DNA of 64,000 nt from Flavobacterium sp. ASV13 (GTDB taxonomy: Bacteria > Bacteroidota > Bacteroidia > Flavobacteriales > Flavobacteriaceae): the NCBI RefSeq assembly GCF_000745775.1, contig NZ_JQJY01000008.1, positions 124,001 to 188,000 of the forward strand, read 5' to 3'. Of this stretch, positions 54,110 to 62,353 are shown piece by piece. A model generated the notes under the pieces. It had not been told where the DNA came from and ran no database searches. It saw nothing but the letters and a program-made list of their open reading frames with translations. The position numbers were made by a program, and so were the translations under genes. How positions within the stretch are numbered: the stretch's first letter is position 1; the number at the start of each line of letters is the position of its first letter.

Positions 54110-56110
54110 ATGATTCAACTAAAAAAAATAGCGGTACTTTTTGTGTTAGTTTTTAGCATTGCGCTAAATGCTCAAAATACGTATAAAAACTGGCCTGATA
54201 TTATTCGTAAAAATGAATCATCTTGGTTTGGTTCAGAGGAGGCAAAAAAAATTGCCGAAAACGTTTTGCTTTATCAGAGAAATATTGGCGGATGGCCAAA
54301 AAATATTCAGATGCAGAATGAACTTTCTCCAGCTCAGAAAAAAGATTTAATTACTCTTAAAAAAACAGCTGTAGAAACCACAACTGATAATGGTGCAACA
54401 TGCCAGGAAATGCTTTTTATGTCCAGAATGTATGCTCAGGTAAAAGATGAACGTTATAAAGAATCATTTTTAAAAGGAATAAATTATTTATTAGAAGCAC
54501 AATATGCAAACGGCGGCTGGCCTCAGTTTTATCCATTAAAAAAAGGATATTATACGCATATTACTTACAATGATGATTCGATGGTAAACATTTTGAACGT
54601 CATGAAACAAATTAGTGAAGAAACTGATTTTTATAGCATTAAACCATCAAAAGAAATTATTGAAAAATGCAAAAAAGCATTTGATAAAGGAATTGACTGT
54701 ATTTTGAAAACACAATACAAACAAAATGGTGTTTTAACGGCTTGGTGCGCACAGCATGATGAAATTACTCTTGCTCCTGCAAATGCAAGAGCATTTGAAT
54801 TAGCTTCATTAAGCGGCTATGAATCTACAAAAATAGTATTGCTTTTAATGTCAATTGAAAAGCCTTCAAGAGAAATTGTTACCGCAGTAAAAAGCGCTGT
54901 AGCTTGGTTTGAAAAGACAAAAATCACAAATTTAGAAGAAAAGAGAATTTTAAACGACGAAGGAAAAATTATAGATAAAAAGATGATTCCAGCCACAAAT
55001 GCTGGGCCAATTTGGGCAAGATTTATGGATTTAGAAACTAATGAACCGTTCTTTTGCGATCGCGACGGAATCAGGAAAAAATCGTTAGATCAAATTGGTT
55101 CTGAAAGGAGAAATGGCTATTCCTGGTATTCTGACGCACCAAAAGAAGTACTAAAAAAATACCCTGCTTGGGCAATTAAAAACGGAACAAAAGTTTCTTC
55201 AGCGGATAAAAAAAATGTTACACTGATTACTGTAGCACAAGATGGTTCAGGAGATTTTACTAAAATTCAGGATGCCGTTTATGCCTGTCCGGCCTTTCCT
55301 TATGAAAGAGTAACCATTGCAGTAAAAAACGGAATTTATAATGAAAAAGTCCGAATTCCTGAGTGGAATACAAATGTGGTGCTGCAAGGAGAAAGCAAAG
55401 AAAAAACCATTATTACTTTTGATGATAATTTTTCGAAAATCAACTTAGGACGTAACAGCACTTTTTATACTTATACTGTTTTGGTAGAAGGAGATGATTT
55501 TTCTGCATCAAATCTTACGATTAAAAATGCTTCCGGTGATAATGGCCAAGGAATTGCTTTATCAGTTGTTGCCAATCGTGCCAAAATTTCAAACTGCAAT
55601 ATTCTTGGAAATCAGGATACTTTATATTTATCGGGAAAAGAAGCAAAGCAATATTTTGTAAATTGTTATATCGAGGGCACAACAGATTTTATTTTTGGAA
55701 GTGCAACTGCCTTTTTTGAAAATTGTGAAATTCACAGCATAAAAAATTCCTATATAACTGCCGCTTCAACGCCTGAAGGAACTCCTTTCGGTTTTGTTTT
55801 TAAAAATTGCAAATTAACTGCTGAACCATCCGCAGATGCGGTTTATTTAGGAAGACCTTGGCGTATTTATGCCAAAACGGTTTTCTTAAATTGTGAACTA
55901 AACAGACATATTAAGCCAGAAGGCTGGGAAAATTGGTCAAAACCTGAAGCTGAAAAAAATGCTTTTTATGCCGAATACAATTGCAGTGGAGAAGGATTTC
56001 AGCCTACTAAGAGAATTTCATGGTCGCATCAGTTAAAAAAGGATGAAGCTGAAAAATACACATTAGAAACTATTTTGAAAGATGACATTCCAACTTGGTA
56101 TTCAAAGTAA
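54110..56110 (+). CDS. PL10 pectate lyase - CE8 pectin methylesterase fusion
   Basis: A 666-residue secreted protein (signal to LNAQ, residue 22). Residues about 24-345 are a PL10 pectate lyase (YQRNIGGWPKNIQM, YNDDSMVNILNVM, AWCAQHDEITLAPANARAFE). Residues about 367-660 are a CE8 pectinesterase with VAQDGSGDFTKIQDAV, GNQDTLY (about 500), DFIFGSATAFFEN (catalytic Asp, about 526) and GRPW (about 581). It couples demethylation of homogalacturonan with its beta-elimination. It lies in the second catabolic run, 25 bases before another GH28 gene. Confidence 0.95.
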   Translation: MIQLKKIAVLFVLVFSIALNAQNTYKNWPDIIRKNESSWFGSEEAKKIAENVLLYQRNIGGWPKNIQMQNELSPAQKKDLITLKKTAVETTTDNGATCQEMLFMSRMYAQVKDERYKESFLKGINYLLEAQYANGGWPQFYPLKKGYYTHITYNDDSMVNILNVMKQISEETDFYSIKPSKEIIEKCKKAFDKGIDCILKTQYKQNGVLTAWCAQHDEITLAPANARAFELASLSGYESTKIVLLLMSIEKPSREIVTAVKSAVAWFEKTKITNLEEKRILNDEGKIIDKKMIPATNAGPIWARFMDLETNEPFFCDRDGIRKKSLDQIGSERRNGYSWYSDAPKEVLKKYPAWAIKNGTKVSSADKKNVTLITVAQDGSGDFTKIQDAVYACPAFPYERVTIAVKNGIYNEKVRIPEWNTNVVLQGESKEKTIITFDDNFSKINLGRNSTFYTYTVLVEGDDFSASNLTIKNASGDNGQGIALSVVANRAKISNCNILGNQDTLYLSGKEAKQYFVNCYIEGTTDFIFGSATAFFENCEIHSIKNSYITAASTPEGTPFGFVFKNCKLTAEPSADAVYLGRPWRIYAKTVFLNCELNRHIKPEGWENWSKPEAEKNAFYAEYNCSGEGFQPTKRISWSHQLKKDEAEKYTLETILKDDIPTWYSK

Positions 56111-56134
56111 ATTCTAATTTTAAAATGTTTTATT

Positions 56135-57484
56135 ATGAGTTTTAAAGTGCTTTTATTTTTATTAATTTCTACTGTTTCTTTTGCTCAAAACAGCGAATTT
56201 CCATCTGCAAAAGTAGATTCAATTGTAAAAAGAATTCAGTTGCCAATTATTCCTTCTTATCAGATTAACATCCTAAAACTTGGAGCAAAAGGAGATTCAG
56301 TTACAAACAATAAATCTTTTTTTGATAAGGCAATGTTGTTATGCAAAAAGAATAATGGCGGAACCATAATTGTGCCAAAAGGAATTTATAAAATTAATGG
56401 TCCAATTCATTTTGTCAGCAATGTTAATCTTAAAATAGAAAAAGGGGCAAAAATAAAATTCAGTGATACCCCGAAAGATTATCTTCCAATGGTTTTAACA
56501 AGTTGGGAAGGTACAATCTTGTATAATTATAGTCCGCTTATTTATGCTAATGAATGCTCAAATATTGCAATTACAGGTGAAGGAGTTATTGATGGCGAAG
56601 GAGGAAATATTTGGAAGAGTTTTAAAGCAAAAGAAGAAGCAGGTAAAAATAGAAGCCGTGAAATGAATCATAATAATGTCGTATTAAATGATAGAAAGTT
56701 TGGTGAAGGCTACTTTTTGCGTCCGCAAATGATCCAATTTTTTAATTGCAAAAATGTATTAGTTGAAAATGTCAGAATTGAGAATTCTCCATTTTGGTGT
56801 CTGCATTTATTAAAATCGCTAAGTATTACAATTCGCGGAATAAGTTATAAATCCTTAAATTATAATAACGACGGTATTGACCCGGAATATTCTAAAAATG
56901 TTTTAATTGAAAATGTGACTTTTAATAATGGTGATGATAATGTAGCTGTCAAAGCAGGTAGAGATCATGAAGGGCGTGCTAATACAACAACACCAAGCGA
57001 AAATATTATAATTAGGAACTGTAACTTTAAAGGACTTCACGGTGTTGTGATAGGCAGTGAAATGTCAGCTGGAGTTCAAAATGTATTTGTAGAGAATTGT
57101 AAAACGATTGGTTACTTAAAAAGAGGTATTTACTTGAAGACAAATGCAGACAGAGGAGGTTTTATTAAAAATATTTTCGTTAGAAATATTCAGTTGGATG
57201 AAGTTGAAGATTGTATATATATAACAGCCAATTATCATGGAGAAGGAAGCGGTTTTCAATCGGATATTTCAAATGTGCATTTCTCAGATATTACTTGTAA
57301 TAAAGCATCAGAAAGCGGAATCGTAATTCAGGGATTTCCAGATAAAAAAATTAGAAACATATCTTTAAAGAATATTGAGATAAAATCAGCTAAAAATGCA
57401 CTTTCAAACGAAAATGCCGAAAATGTTTTAATGACAGATGTTTTTATTGGAAAAAAAGCATCAGTGCCAACGGCAGCAAAATAA
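56135..57484 (+). CDS. GH28-family protein with altered active-site motifs
   Basis: A 449-residue protein with a signal peptide (MSFKVLLFLLISTVSFAQ). It has the GH28 beta-helix with NNDGIDPE (about 245) and NGDDNVAVKAGRD (about 266). The usual GHG is LHG (about 301) and the usual RIK is YLK (about 333). The acidic triad is thus kept, but the substrate-binding Arg is lost. It may act on rhamnogalacturonan or xylogalacturonan rather than plain homogalacturonan (inference). Confidence 0.9.
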   Translation: MSFKVLLFLLISTVSFAQNSEFPSAKVDSIVKRIQLPIIPSYQINILKLGAKGDSVTNNKSFFDKAMLLCKKNNGGTIIVPKGIYKINGPIHFVSNVNLKIEKGAKIKFSDTPKDYLPMVLTSWEGTILYNYSPLIYANECSNIAITGEGVIDGEGGNIWKSFKAKEEAGKNRSREMNHNNVVLNDRKFGEGYFLRPQMIQFFNCKNVLVENVRIENSPFWCLHLLKSLSITIRGISYKSLNYNNDGIDPEYSKNVLIENVTFNNGDDNVAVKAGRDHEGRANTTTPSENIIIRNCNFKGLHGVVIGSEMSAGVQNVFVENCKTIGYLKRGIYLKTNADRGGFIKNIFVRNIQLDEVEDCIYITANYHGEGSGFQSDISNVHFSDITCNKASESGIVIQGFPDKKIRNISLKNIEIKSAKNALSNENAENVLMTDVFIGKKASVPTAAK

Positions 57485-57553
57485 GTTTTAAAGACGCTAA
57501 GATTCTAAGGTTCTGAAATCCTCACATACTGACGATAATTAAAAATAACAAAA

Positions 57554-58297
57554 ATGAAAAAATATCTTCTTATAGCATTCCTAATCACATCGGTAAGTTT
57601 TGGACAAAAATCAACGCTTTATTGCATTGGCGATTCAACAATGGCAAGTAAAAAAGACCCAGATCGTAATCCAGAACATGGCTGGGCTCAGGTTCTGCAA
57701 TCTTTTTTTAAGGATGATATTACAGTTGTAAATAAAGCAGTAAATGGTCGAAGTTCAAAAAGTTTTATTAATGAAAAACGCTGGGATTCTATTTATAAAA
57801 AACTAAAAAAAGGAGATTATGTTTTTATAGAATTTGGGCATAACGATGAAAAAATTGAAGATTCCACTCGCTACACAAATCCGCATACTGCTTATCGATA
57901 TAACTTAATTAAATTTATTAATGAAAGTAGGGAAAAAGGAGCGACCCCAATTTTATTGACTTCAATTGCCCGACGTAATTTTAATGAAAAAGGTGTTTTG
58001 GTTCCTACGCATGGAGATTATCCTTTAGAAACGCGATTGGTGGCTCAAGAATATAAAGTACCTTTCATAGATTTAGAATATTACACAGAATTGTTAGAGC
58101 AGTCTTATGGCCCAGAAAAATCAAAATTGCTCCATTTGCATTTCAAAGTTGGAGAAGTTCCTTATTATAAGGATGAAAAAAAAGACGATACGCATCTCTC
58201 TTTATTAGGGGCAAATAAAATTGCACAAATTGTAATAAATCAGATTAAAACTTTAAAAGATTCTTCTCTCATTACACTTCAAAAAGGAATAAAATAA
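57554..58297 (+). CDS. Rhamnogalacturonan acetylesterase (CE12, SGNH hydrolase)
   Basis: A 247-residue protein with a signal peptide (MKKYLLIAFLITSVSFGQ). SGNH blocks are clear: block I CIGDSTMA (Ser nucleophile near residue 28), NGRSSKSF (block II Gly), GHNDEK (block III Asn) and DDTHLSLLGA (block V Asp-His). It deacetylates rhamnogalacturonan I backbone residues. It is the last gene of the GH28-CE8-GH28 series. Confidence 0.94.
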   Translation: MKKYLLIAFLITSVSFGQKSTLYCIGDSTMASKKDPDRNPEHGWAQVLQSFFKDDITVVNKAVNGRSSKSFINEKRWDSIYKKLKKGDYVFIEFGHNDEKIEDSTRYTNPHTAYRYNLIKFINESREKGATPILLTSIARRNFNEKGVLVPTHGDYPLETRLVAQEYKVPFIDLEYYTELLEQSYGPEKSKLLHLHFKVGEVPYYKDEKKDDTHLSLLGANKIAQIVINQIKTLKDSSLITLQKGIK

Positions 58298-58481
58298 TAT
58301 TCCTTTCTTCTTTTTTATAAAAATTAATAAATTATTATTGTAATTTATTGATTTTCAGTAATTTTGATAGATGTTCGGATTTTTATTCTGAATTGTATAT
58401 TTCTATCTGCTCTTAAATTAACTGTTTTTCTTAAAAGCAGTTGGATGTATTCTATTATAAGCCCTATGAGTTTATATCTTC

Positions 58482-58583
58482 ATGAAACAAGTATTTTACA
58501 TATTTGTTTCATTATTAATTGCCTTTATTTTCATTTTAGTTTCGAATAATCAAAAGATACCTTCAAAGTCATTTGATGGGTGA
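58482..58583 (+). CDS. 33-aa hydrophobic peptide or remnant N terminus
   Basis: An ATG at 58482 opens 33 codons ending in TGA: a start with Lys, a hydrophobic stretch of about 18 residues (FYIFVSLLIAFIFILVS) and a polar tail. It could be a small membrane protein or the left-over signal peptide of a lost secreted protein upstream of PorP/SprF. It lies in the 452-base gap 58298-58749, in which nothing else was recognised. Confidence 0.3.
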   Translation: MKQVFYIFVSLLIAFIFILVSNNQKIPSKSFDG

Positions 58584-58749
58584 TTTTTTAAGGCCTAAAT
58601 TTTACTATTTATGGCTTTTGTATTTGTTGTATATGCAAAACCCCATTGCAATAAAACCTATTGTTGTGTTACTATAAAGCTTCTGATCCATTTAAAAGCG
58701 CATAATGGACAAAGAAGGCGCATTTTTCAGATGATCCTAAACAGCAATT

Positions 58750-59664
58750 ATGAATCAAAAAATACTTCTAATTTTGATTTCGTTATGTTTTTTTCCATGT
58801 TTTGCCCAGCAACAATCGCAGTACACACAGTATATGTACAATACGATGAGTATTAATCCGGGATACATAGGAACACGCGGTGTGCCAAGTGTATTCGGAC
58901 TCTATAGAGCACAATGGGTAGGATTAGAAGGTGCTCCTGAAACGGCAAATTTTTCAATTCAGAGCCCTATCGCACAAAATGGACAAGGTGTTGGGCTGTC
59001 TATTATTAATGAACAGATTGGACCTTCTACAGAAACCATATTTTCAATTGGTTATTCACGCCCCATACAACTCTCGGAATCAATCACAATGTCTTTAGGT
59101 GTTAGTGGATCGATTGATTTCTTGCAAGTTGACTTTAATAAACTGAATGTTTATGATCCTGACGATCCCTACTTTACTGGAGTTCTGAGTCAGGTTTCTC
59201 CTAATATAGGAGCAGGTGTTTACTTTCATTCTGACAAATGGTATTTAGGTTTGTCTATTCCTCAAATTTTAGAAACTAAATTTTATGATGATGTTAAAAT
59301 ATCAATAGCATCACAAAAAATGCATTTTTATGCAATAGGGGGGTACGTTTTTAAATTGAATGAAAATATTCAGTTTAAACCTGCTACAATGGTTAAGGCA
59401 GTAAACGGCGCACCCCTTGCCGTAGATGTTTCTGCTAGTTTTCTTTTTATGGATAAATTAACACTTGGAGTGGCTTACAGATGGGATGCAGTCGTAAGTG
59501 GAATGGCTGGGTTTCAAATCAGCGAAAGTCTTAATATAGGATATGCTTACGATTATGATGTAACTAATATTGGAAATTACAATGGGGGCTCTCATGAAAT
59601 TTTTCTTCGTTTTGATTTGTTAGGTAGAACAAAATCTAGGATAACCTCACCAAGGTTTTTTTAA
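58750..59664 (+). CDS. PorP/SprF family type IX secretion-associated outer membrane protein
   Basis: A 304-residue protein with a signal peptide (to CFAQQQ, about residue 20). It opens with the family signature QYTQYMYNTMSINPGYIGTRGVPSVFGLYRAQWVG and has a beta-barrel pattern to the end. Such proteins help to place large gliding or surface adhesins (SprB type) delivered by the type IX system, and usually follow the adhesin gene. Here no adhesin gene precedes it, so it is an orphan inside the pectin locus. Confidence 0.92.
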   Translation: MNQKILLILISLCFFPCFAQQQSQYTQYMYNTMSINPGYIGTRGVPSVFGLYRAQWVGLEGAPETANFSIQSPIAQNGQGVGLSIINEQIGPSTETIFSIGYSRPIQLSESITMSLGVSGSIDFLQVDFNKLNVYDPDDPYFTGVLSQVSPNIGAGVYFHSDKWYLGLSIPQILETKFYDDVKISIASQKMHFYAIGGYVFKLNENIQFKPATMVKAVNGAPLAVDVSASFLFMDKLTLGVAYRWDAVVSGMAGFQISESLNIGYAYDYDVTNIGNYNGGSHEIFLRFDLLGRTKSRITSPRFF

Positions 59665-59934
59665 TCAAGAGCTTTATAGGTTTATTTATTCCCAAAGTAT
59701 GTCTAGAATAGTTTTCCTGATAAGTGATAAAGATGTTTTTTTTCTCTTTTATATTGTTTTAGTTGTTGATAATAAGTGATTTATGAGATAAAAGCCATAT
59801 ATACCCTAATCTATAAGTTTTAAAACTTTTGCAGGTAGAAATAAATCTATTTTCAAAAGAACTTTGCACCTTCAAATTTAGATGTTTGAATTCTAAAGAC
59901 TTAAGAAAAAAGTAAATACATAATAATAAATGTT

Positions 59935-60033
59935 ATGAAAAATAGATTACTCCCTTTATTTGTTGTTTTAGGATCCTATTCAGCTTATTCACAGGTTGGT
60001 GTTGGAACTATAAAACCAAATGCATCGCGATAA
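59935..60033 (+). pseudogene. Truncated VGVGT-type secreted protein, N-terminal stub
   Basis: From the ATG at 59935, 32 codons encode a signal peptide (RLLPLFVVLGSYSAYSQ) and VGVGTIKPNAS, then TAA TAA. Many secreted Flavobacterium proteins begin in this way and continue as SQLDV...DNKGILIPR. Here a DNKGIFL string does follow at once, but in another frame, which points to a small deletion with frameshift and loss of the rest. The upstream gap 59665-59934 is AT-rich and holds nothing else clear. Confidence 0.55.
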
Positions 60034-60052
60034 TAAAGGGATCTTTTTAAAA

Positions 60053-60451
60053 ATGTTTAAAAGAAAATTCAAAAATGAGTTCGATTTTTCAGAAGAATCT
60101 TTTTTGTTTAATAATGAAAAAGACTTAATTAAATATGATCGTTCAATATTCGTTGTTTATGAAAAAAACGAATTATTAGAATTTTTAAAGATGGATAAAA
60201 AAGGGCGAAATGTTTTGGTTTGCCTGTTCAATAAGCAGTTATATAGTAGTTTATCTCTTTTAGATGAAATTAATAATTTAATTGTTTTAGATAATGCAAA
60301 AACAAGACCTGAGATAGTTAGTGAGTTAAAGCAACATCTTACCGAAAATTCAAAATCTAAAGATCAAAATAAGGAAGAGAACTTTTTTAACAGTTCTATT
60401 TTTCAAACACAATTTAATAACTTTTATAAAGGACTATTTTTTTTGATGTAA
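60053..60451 (+). CDS. Hypothetical protein of 132 aa
   Basis: From the ATG at 60053 (MFKRKFKNEFDF); the frame is open for 11 further codons back to 60020, but those overlap the broken VGVGT-type gene. It is soluble and charged, with a central strand-helix pattern (RSIFVVYEKNELLEFLKMDKKGRNVLVCLFNKQLYSSL, then NLIVLDNA) like half a Rossmann or receiver fold, and an Asn/Lys-rich tail. No family was recognised. A bidirectional terminator follows. Confidence 0.55.
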   Translation: MFKRKFKNEFDFSEESFLFNNEKDLIKYDRSIFVVYEKNELLEFLKMDKKGRNVLVCLFNKQLYSSLSLLDEINNLIVLDNAKTRPEIVSELKQHLTENSKSKDQNKEENFFNSSIFQTQFNNFYKGLFFLM

Positions 60452-60491
60452 TTAAAAAAAATACAAAAAATTATATTAATTCATTTTTTTT

Positions 60492-60528
60492 AAAGCAGGA
60501 TATAAGTTGCTCAATATCCTGCTTTTTT
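60492..60528. terminator. Bidirectional terminator
   Basis: The stem AAAGCAGGATAT/ATATCCTGCTTT with a ten-base loop is flanked by T runs on both strands. It separates the 132-aa gene (+) from the convergent fusion hydrolase gene (-). Confidence 0.88.
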
Positions 60529-60547
60529 ATTTTCAAATAAATAAATG

Positions 60548-62353
60548 TTATTCTTTTTTCAGCGCATTGATTTCTTCTGAAGAAACTTTTATAACTGTTC
60601 CATGACGTGTTCCTATCGGAAAACTTACTTGTTCAGAAATATCTTCCCAGCCTTTTGAAGTTTCCTTAACAGCTCCATATTTTTTTTGCGTGTATTTATC
60701 AAAATAAACAATCCAATTGTTGTCTATTTTTATTGCTGTGGGGCCTTCTGCCCAGTAATCACCGGTAATGGCTTTGCTTGCTGAACTATATGGGCCGGTC
60801 AAATTTTTGCTCAATGCAATTTTGATATTTTTCTGAACCGGATTACGAGTTTCATCTTTTAAATACATTACAAATTGCTGCTCTTGTTTTACAATAGAAG
60901 CATCAATTACATTAAAGCCTGGTTCATATAATAATTTTGTTTTCGTGAACTTTTTAAAATCCTTGGTTGTGGTATAATAAATTCGATGATTATATCCTTT
61001 TTCTTCCTCTGATTTTGTTTCCAAAAATTTACCTTCGATTGTAGAAGCCCAATAAATCATGTATTCTTTTGATTTTTCATCATAAGTAATTTCTGGTGCC
61101 CAAGTATTTCTTGCTTTTTCCTCATGAGCCATTACCGGAATAAATTCTTGTTTTGACCAATGAATTAAATCTTTTGAAGAAGCATAACCAATTCCTTTAT
61201 CTGTCCAACTAACAGTCCAAACCATATGATATAATCCATCTCCGCCTTTGATAACGCACGGATCTCGCATCAGTTTATCTTTTCCTACTTCTGGAGTTAA
61301 AAAAGAAGTGTCGTTTTTTAAAGCCGTCCATTTATAGCCATCTTCACTATAAGCCAGATGCAGTCCGTCTTCACCATTTCCTTTAAAATAGGTAAATACA
61401 TAACCATCTGGTTTTAAAGTGTAATTGTTTGCTGTTAGCCATTTTTCGCAGTCTTTTGGCCAGTTTGCATTTGTTCCTTTTACTCCTAAACCAAAACCGT
61501 GACCGCCATTTTCGTATAAATGCATTTCTGCCAGAACTTTTTCTTTTTTTAGCGCTAAATAATAATTGATACTGTTTTCAACCGGAACCGCTTTGTCATC
61601 TGTTGCATGAACTAAAAATGTTTTTGGAGTTTCAGCAGTTATTTGTTTTTCATTTGAATATTTGTCGGCTAATTCAGCTGGTGCATTTTTCCCTAATAAA
61701 TTATCTTTAGAACCTTGATGCGTAACACCTTCCTGCATCGAAATTACAGGATAGATCAAAATCGAAAAATTGGGTTTGGCACTAGTTGTATCTGAAGGGG
61801 TATAAACTTTATCGTTATAATGTGTCGACAGCGTAGATGCTAAATGTCCTCCAGCAGAAAAGCCCATGATGCCTATTTTATTCGGATTCAGTTTCCATTT
61901 TGAAGCATTTCTTCTAACAAGTCTTACTGCTTCTTGCGCATCTTGAAGTGGAGCAACGGTTTTGTTTTTCATGATTAAATCGCTTGGCAGTCTGTATTTC
62001 AAGACAAAAGCATTTATTCCTAAACTATTAAACCATTCGGCAACTTTAAAGCCTTCTTTATTTATTGCCAGCATTCCATAACCGCCTCCAGGACAAATTA
62101 TAACGGATGTTCCATTTGATTTTTCTGGATCTGCTAAATAAACAGTTAATGTTGGTAAAGTTACTTTTCGAACTCCTTCTGAAAGTTCGTTTTTGTGGTC
62201 TACTTCTTCAGAATATTCTTTGGATACAATTTCATCTGGAATTTTATCCCATAACGGAATTTCTTTTTTCTGCGAAAGTGCCGGAATTGTCAGCGATAAA
62301 GAAATGAAAAGCAATGAAGCTTTCAGACGGCTTAAATTATTTGATTTTTTCAT
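60548..62353 (-). CDS. Alpha/beta hydrolase - GH43-like beta-propeller fusion
   Basis: A 601-residue secreted protein (signal to ALSQ, about residue 27). Residues about 30-310 are a carbohydrate-esterase-type hydrolase (ICPGGGYGML, nucleophile Ser in GFSAGGHLAS, HATDDKAVPVENS, GGHGFGLG). This half is near-identical in wording to the protein at 34230-35162. Residues about 318-600 are a GH43/GH32-like propeller (MRDPCVIKGGDGLYHMVWTVSW, NTWAPEITYDEKSKEYMIYWAST, YWAEGPTAIKIDNNWIVYFD). It would remove acetyl groups and glycosyl side chains together. It overlaps the GH2 gene by 17 bases. Confidence 0.92.
   Translation of the reverse strand: MKKSNNLSRLKASLLFISLSLTIPALSQKKEIPLWDKIPDEIVSKEYSEEVDHKNELSEGVRKVTLPTLTVYLADPEKSNGTSVIICPGGGYGMLAINKEGFKVAEWFNSLGINAFVLKYRLPSDLIMKNKTVAPLQDAQEAVRLVRRNASKWKLNPNKIGIMGFSAGGHLASTLSTHYNDKVYTPSDTTSAKPNFSILIYPVISMQEGVTHQGSKDNLLGKNAPAELADKYSNEKQITAETPKTFLVHATDDKAVPVENSINYYLALKKEKVLAEMHLYENGGHGFGLGVKGTNANWPKDCEKWLTANNYTLKPDGYVFTYFKGNGEDGLHLAYSEDGYKWTALKNDTSFLTPEVGKDKLMRDPCVIKGGDGLYHMVWTVSWTDKGIGYASSKDLIHWSKQEFIPVMAHEEKARNTWAPEITYDEKSKEYMIYWASTIEGKFLETKSEEEKGYNHRIYYTTTKDFKKFTKTKLLYEPGFNVIDASIVKQEQQFVMYLKDETRNPVQKNIKIALSKNLTGPYSSASKAITGDYWAEGPTAIKIDNNWIVYFDKYTQKKYGAVKETSKGWEDISEQVSFPIGTRHGTVIKVSSEEINALKKE

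Noticed and set aside
58750..59664. PorP/SprF considered as a SusC/SusD substitute for pectin uptake.
   Set aside because: The family is tied to type IX adhesin assembly; no sugar-binding partner is present and the neighbouring stub suggests decay of another system.
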